A program made the translations under genes and the position numbers. DNA of 24,326 nt, taken from positions 1 to 24,326 of the forward strand of contig JBBRGA010000038.1 of assembly GCA_038241115.1 (NCBI GenBank). The letters run 5' to 3'. Numbering within the stretch: position 1 is the stretch's first letter; every line of letters begins with the position of its first letter. Shown in pieces: positions 23,425-24,326 of the stretch. The DNA is from JANYJJ01 sp038241115 (lineage in GTDB: Bacteria > Pseudomonadota > Gammaproteobacteria > Burkholderiales > Burkholderiaceae_C). The notes below the pieces were generated by a model, which was given only the letters and a program-made list of their open reading frames with translations, did not search any database and was not told the origin of the DNA.

Positions 23425-24326
23425 TCAAGCGCTTTGAGCGACTGCAGCTGCCACCGTCTGCTCGATGGCACCGAACACGCTGGCTCCGTCCAGGCCCTTC
23501 ATGTCGATGCGGATCGTGTCGCCGAAGCGCATGAATTCGGTTTTGGGTTCGCCGCCCTCGATGGTTTCAGTCGCGCGTTTTTCGGCCACGCAGGAGTAGC
23601 CGCGAGACCAATCTTTGTTGCTGACGGTGCCGCTGCCAATGATGCTTCCGGCGCGCGCGTTGCGGGTTTTGCACAGGTGCGAGATGAGTTGACCGAAGTG
23701 AAACGTCATCTCTGGCCCAGCGTCGCACAGGCCGACGCGCTTGCCGTTCCACACGCTTTCCAAATTCAAATGCAGGCGCCCGCCTTGCCATGCGCTGCCC
23801 AACTCGTCAGGCGTTACGGCCACCGGGCTGAAGGCGGTGGCGGGTTTGCTTTGAAAGAAGCCAAAGCCTTTTGCCAGTTCGGCCGGGATTAAATTGCGCA
23901 GGCTCACGTCATTGGCCAGCATCAACAGGCGGATGCCTTCGAGCGCCTCGATCGGCGTCGCCCCCATCGGCACGTCGGCGGTGATGACGGCGACTTCGGC
24001 TTCAAAGTCGATTCCCATTTTTTCGCTGGGCACGCGGATGTCGTCTCGAGGGCCCAGAAAGTCGTCACTGCCGCCTTGGTACATCAAAGGGTCGGAGTAG
24101 AAACTCTCGGGCACCTCGGCTTTGCGGGCTTTGCGCACCAACTCCACATGATTGATGAAGGCCGAGCCGTCGGCCCATTGATACGCCCGCGGTAGCGGTG
24201 CCATGCACTTGGCCGGGTCGAAGGCAAAGGCGTGGCGCGGTTTGCCGGCCGCTGTGGCCTGGTTTAAAGACCGGTACAGATCCTCAAGTTGGGGCGATAA
24301 AAAGTTCCAGTCGTCCAGCACTTGCT
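23425..24326 (-). CDS. Fumarylacetoacetate hydrolase family protein (5' end outside window)
   Basis: About 300 C-terminal residues are present and the frame is open to the window edge. The codon at 24321 is GTG read as Val within QVLDDWNFLSPQL, so it is not the start; perhaps 30 N-terminal residues are missing. The FAH domain motifs are FINHVELVRKARKAEVPESFYSDPLMYQGGSD, GIDFEAEVAVI with the metal-binding glutamates, LLMLANDVSLR, and GSIIGSGTVSNKDWSRGYSC, ending with GDTIRIDMKGLDG. Members split carbon-carbon bonds of fumarylacetoacetate or related dioxo acids in aromatic amino-acid breakdown. The ~330-residue form with this N-terminus is, from memory, usual beside tyrosine/homogentisate genes in betaproteobacteria, but those neighbours are outside the window, so the substrate is not settled. 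Confidence 0.9.
   Translation of the reverse strand, partial: QVLDDWNFLSPQLEDLYRSLNQATAAGKPRHAFAFDPAKCMAPLPRAYQWADGSAFINHVELVRKARKAEVPESFYSDPLMYQGGSDDFLGPRDDIRVPSEKMGIDFEAEVAVITADVPMGATPIEALEGIRLLMLANDVSLRNLIPAELAKGFGFFQSKPATAFSPVAVTPDELGSAWQGGRLHLNLESVWNGKRVGLCDAGPEMTFHFGQLISHLCKTRNARAGSIIGSGTVSNKDWSRGYSCVAEKRATETIEGGEPKTEFMRFGDTIRIDMKGLDGASVFGAIEQTVAAAVAQSA

Overview
The window looks like a chromosomal stretch of a GC-rich betaproteobacterium, most likely Burkholderiales and probably Comamonadaceae. This rests on codon usage, on the character of the encoded families, and on an intergenic GGCGCCCCC/GGGGG-AGCGCC palindrome of a kind I associate with that family. The genus cannot be fixed from the sequence alone. 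No rRNA, tRNA, CRISPR array, insertion sequence or phage gene was seen.

Layout. 1-462: 3' end of an RlmI-like 23S rRNA methyltransferase. 529-890: a 145-bp tandem repeat with hairpins. 927-3516: an Lrp/AsnC regulator divergent from glmS. 3521-4524: an insert holding a ParE-like toxin and RHH-type antitoxin pair, closed on its far side by a second, diverged copy of the last ~97 bp of the glmS locus. 4763-8680: a tightly coupled three-gene envelope operon (exported protein of unknown family, M48-type lipoprotein peptidase, CHASE2 multi-pass membrane protein). 8864-13181, minus strand: a complete carbohydrate-type ABC importer (ATPase, Tat-exported binding protein, two permeases). 13745-15452, minus: a membrane-anchored HDOD protein and a stand-alone cyclic-nucleotide-binding-fold protein. 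15620-18378, minus: a two-subunit molybdenum hydroxylase of the IorAB type. 18575-19689, minus: a Bax-inhibitor-1/YccA membrane protein and an HPF/RaiA-like ribosome-associated protein, divergent from an NhaR-like LysR regulator (19853-20737). 20857-21435: a GNAT acetyltransferase. 21469-23326: a second Lrp/AsnC regulator divergent from ornithine aminotransferase (rocD). 23425-24326: a partial fumarylacetoacetate-hydrolase-family gene running off the window.

How it fits together. Most of the window is ordinary core metabolism and transport. The accessory-looking part is 3521-4524. There the 30 bp ending 4 bases past the glmS stop recur exactly 1004 bp downstream, and the wider 97-bp repeats differ mainly at synonymous sites. 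This is what an insertion at the 3' end of glmS would leave if the incoming DNA carried its own glmS tail. The 4763-8680 operon is the best candidate for an undescribed functional system: an exported protein, a periplasmic/outer-membrane zinc peptidase and a CHASE2 sensor with no recognisable output domain, translated with overlapping ends. Short in-frame 12-bp tandem duplications in glmS and in the ABC ATPase, with others between genes, suggest local slippage shapes this chromosome.
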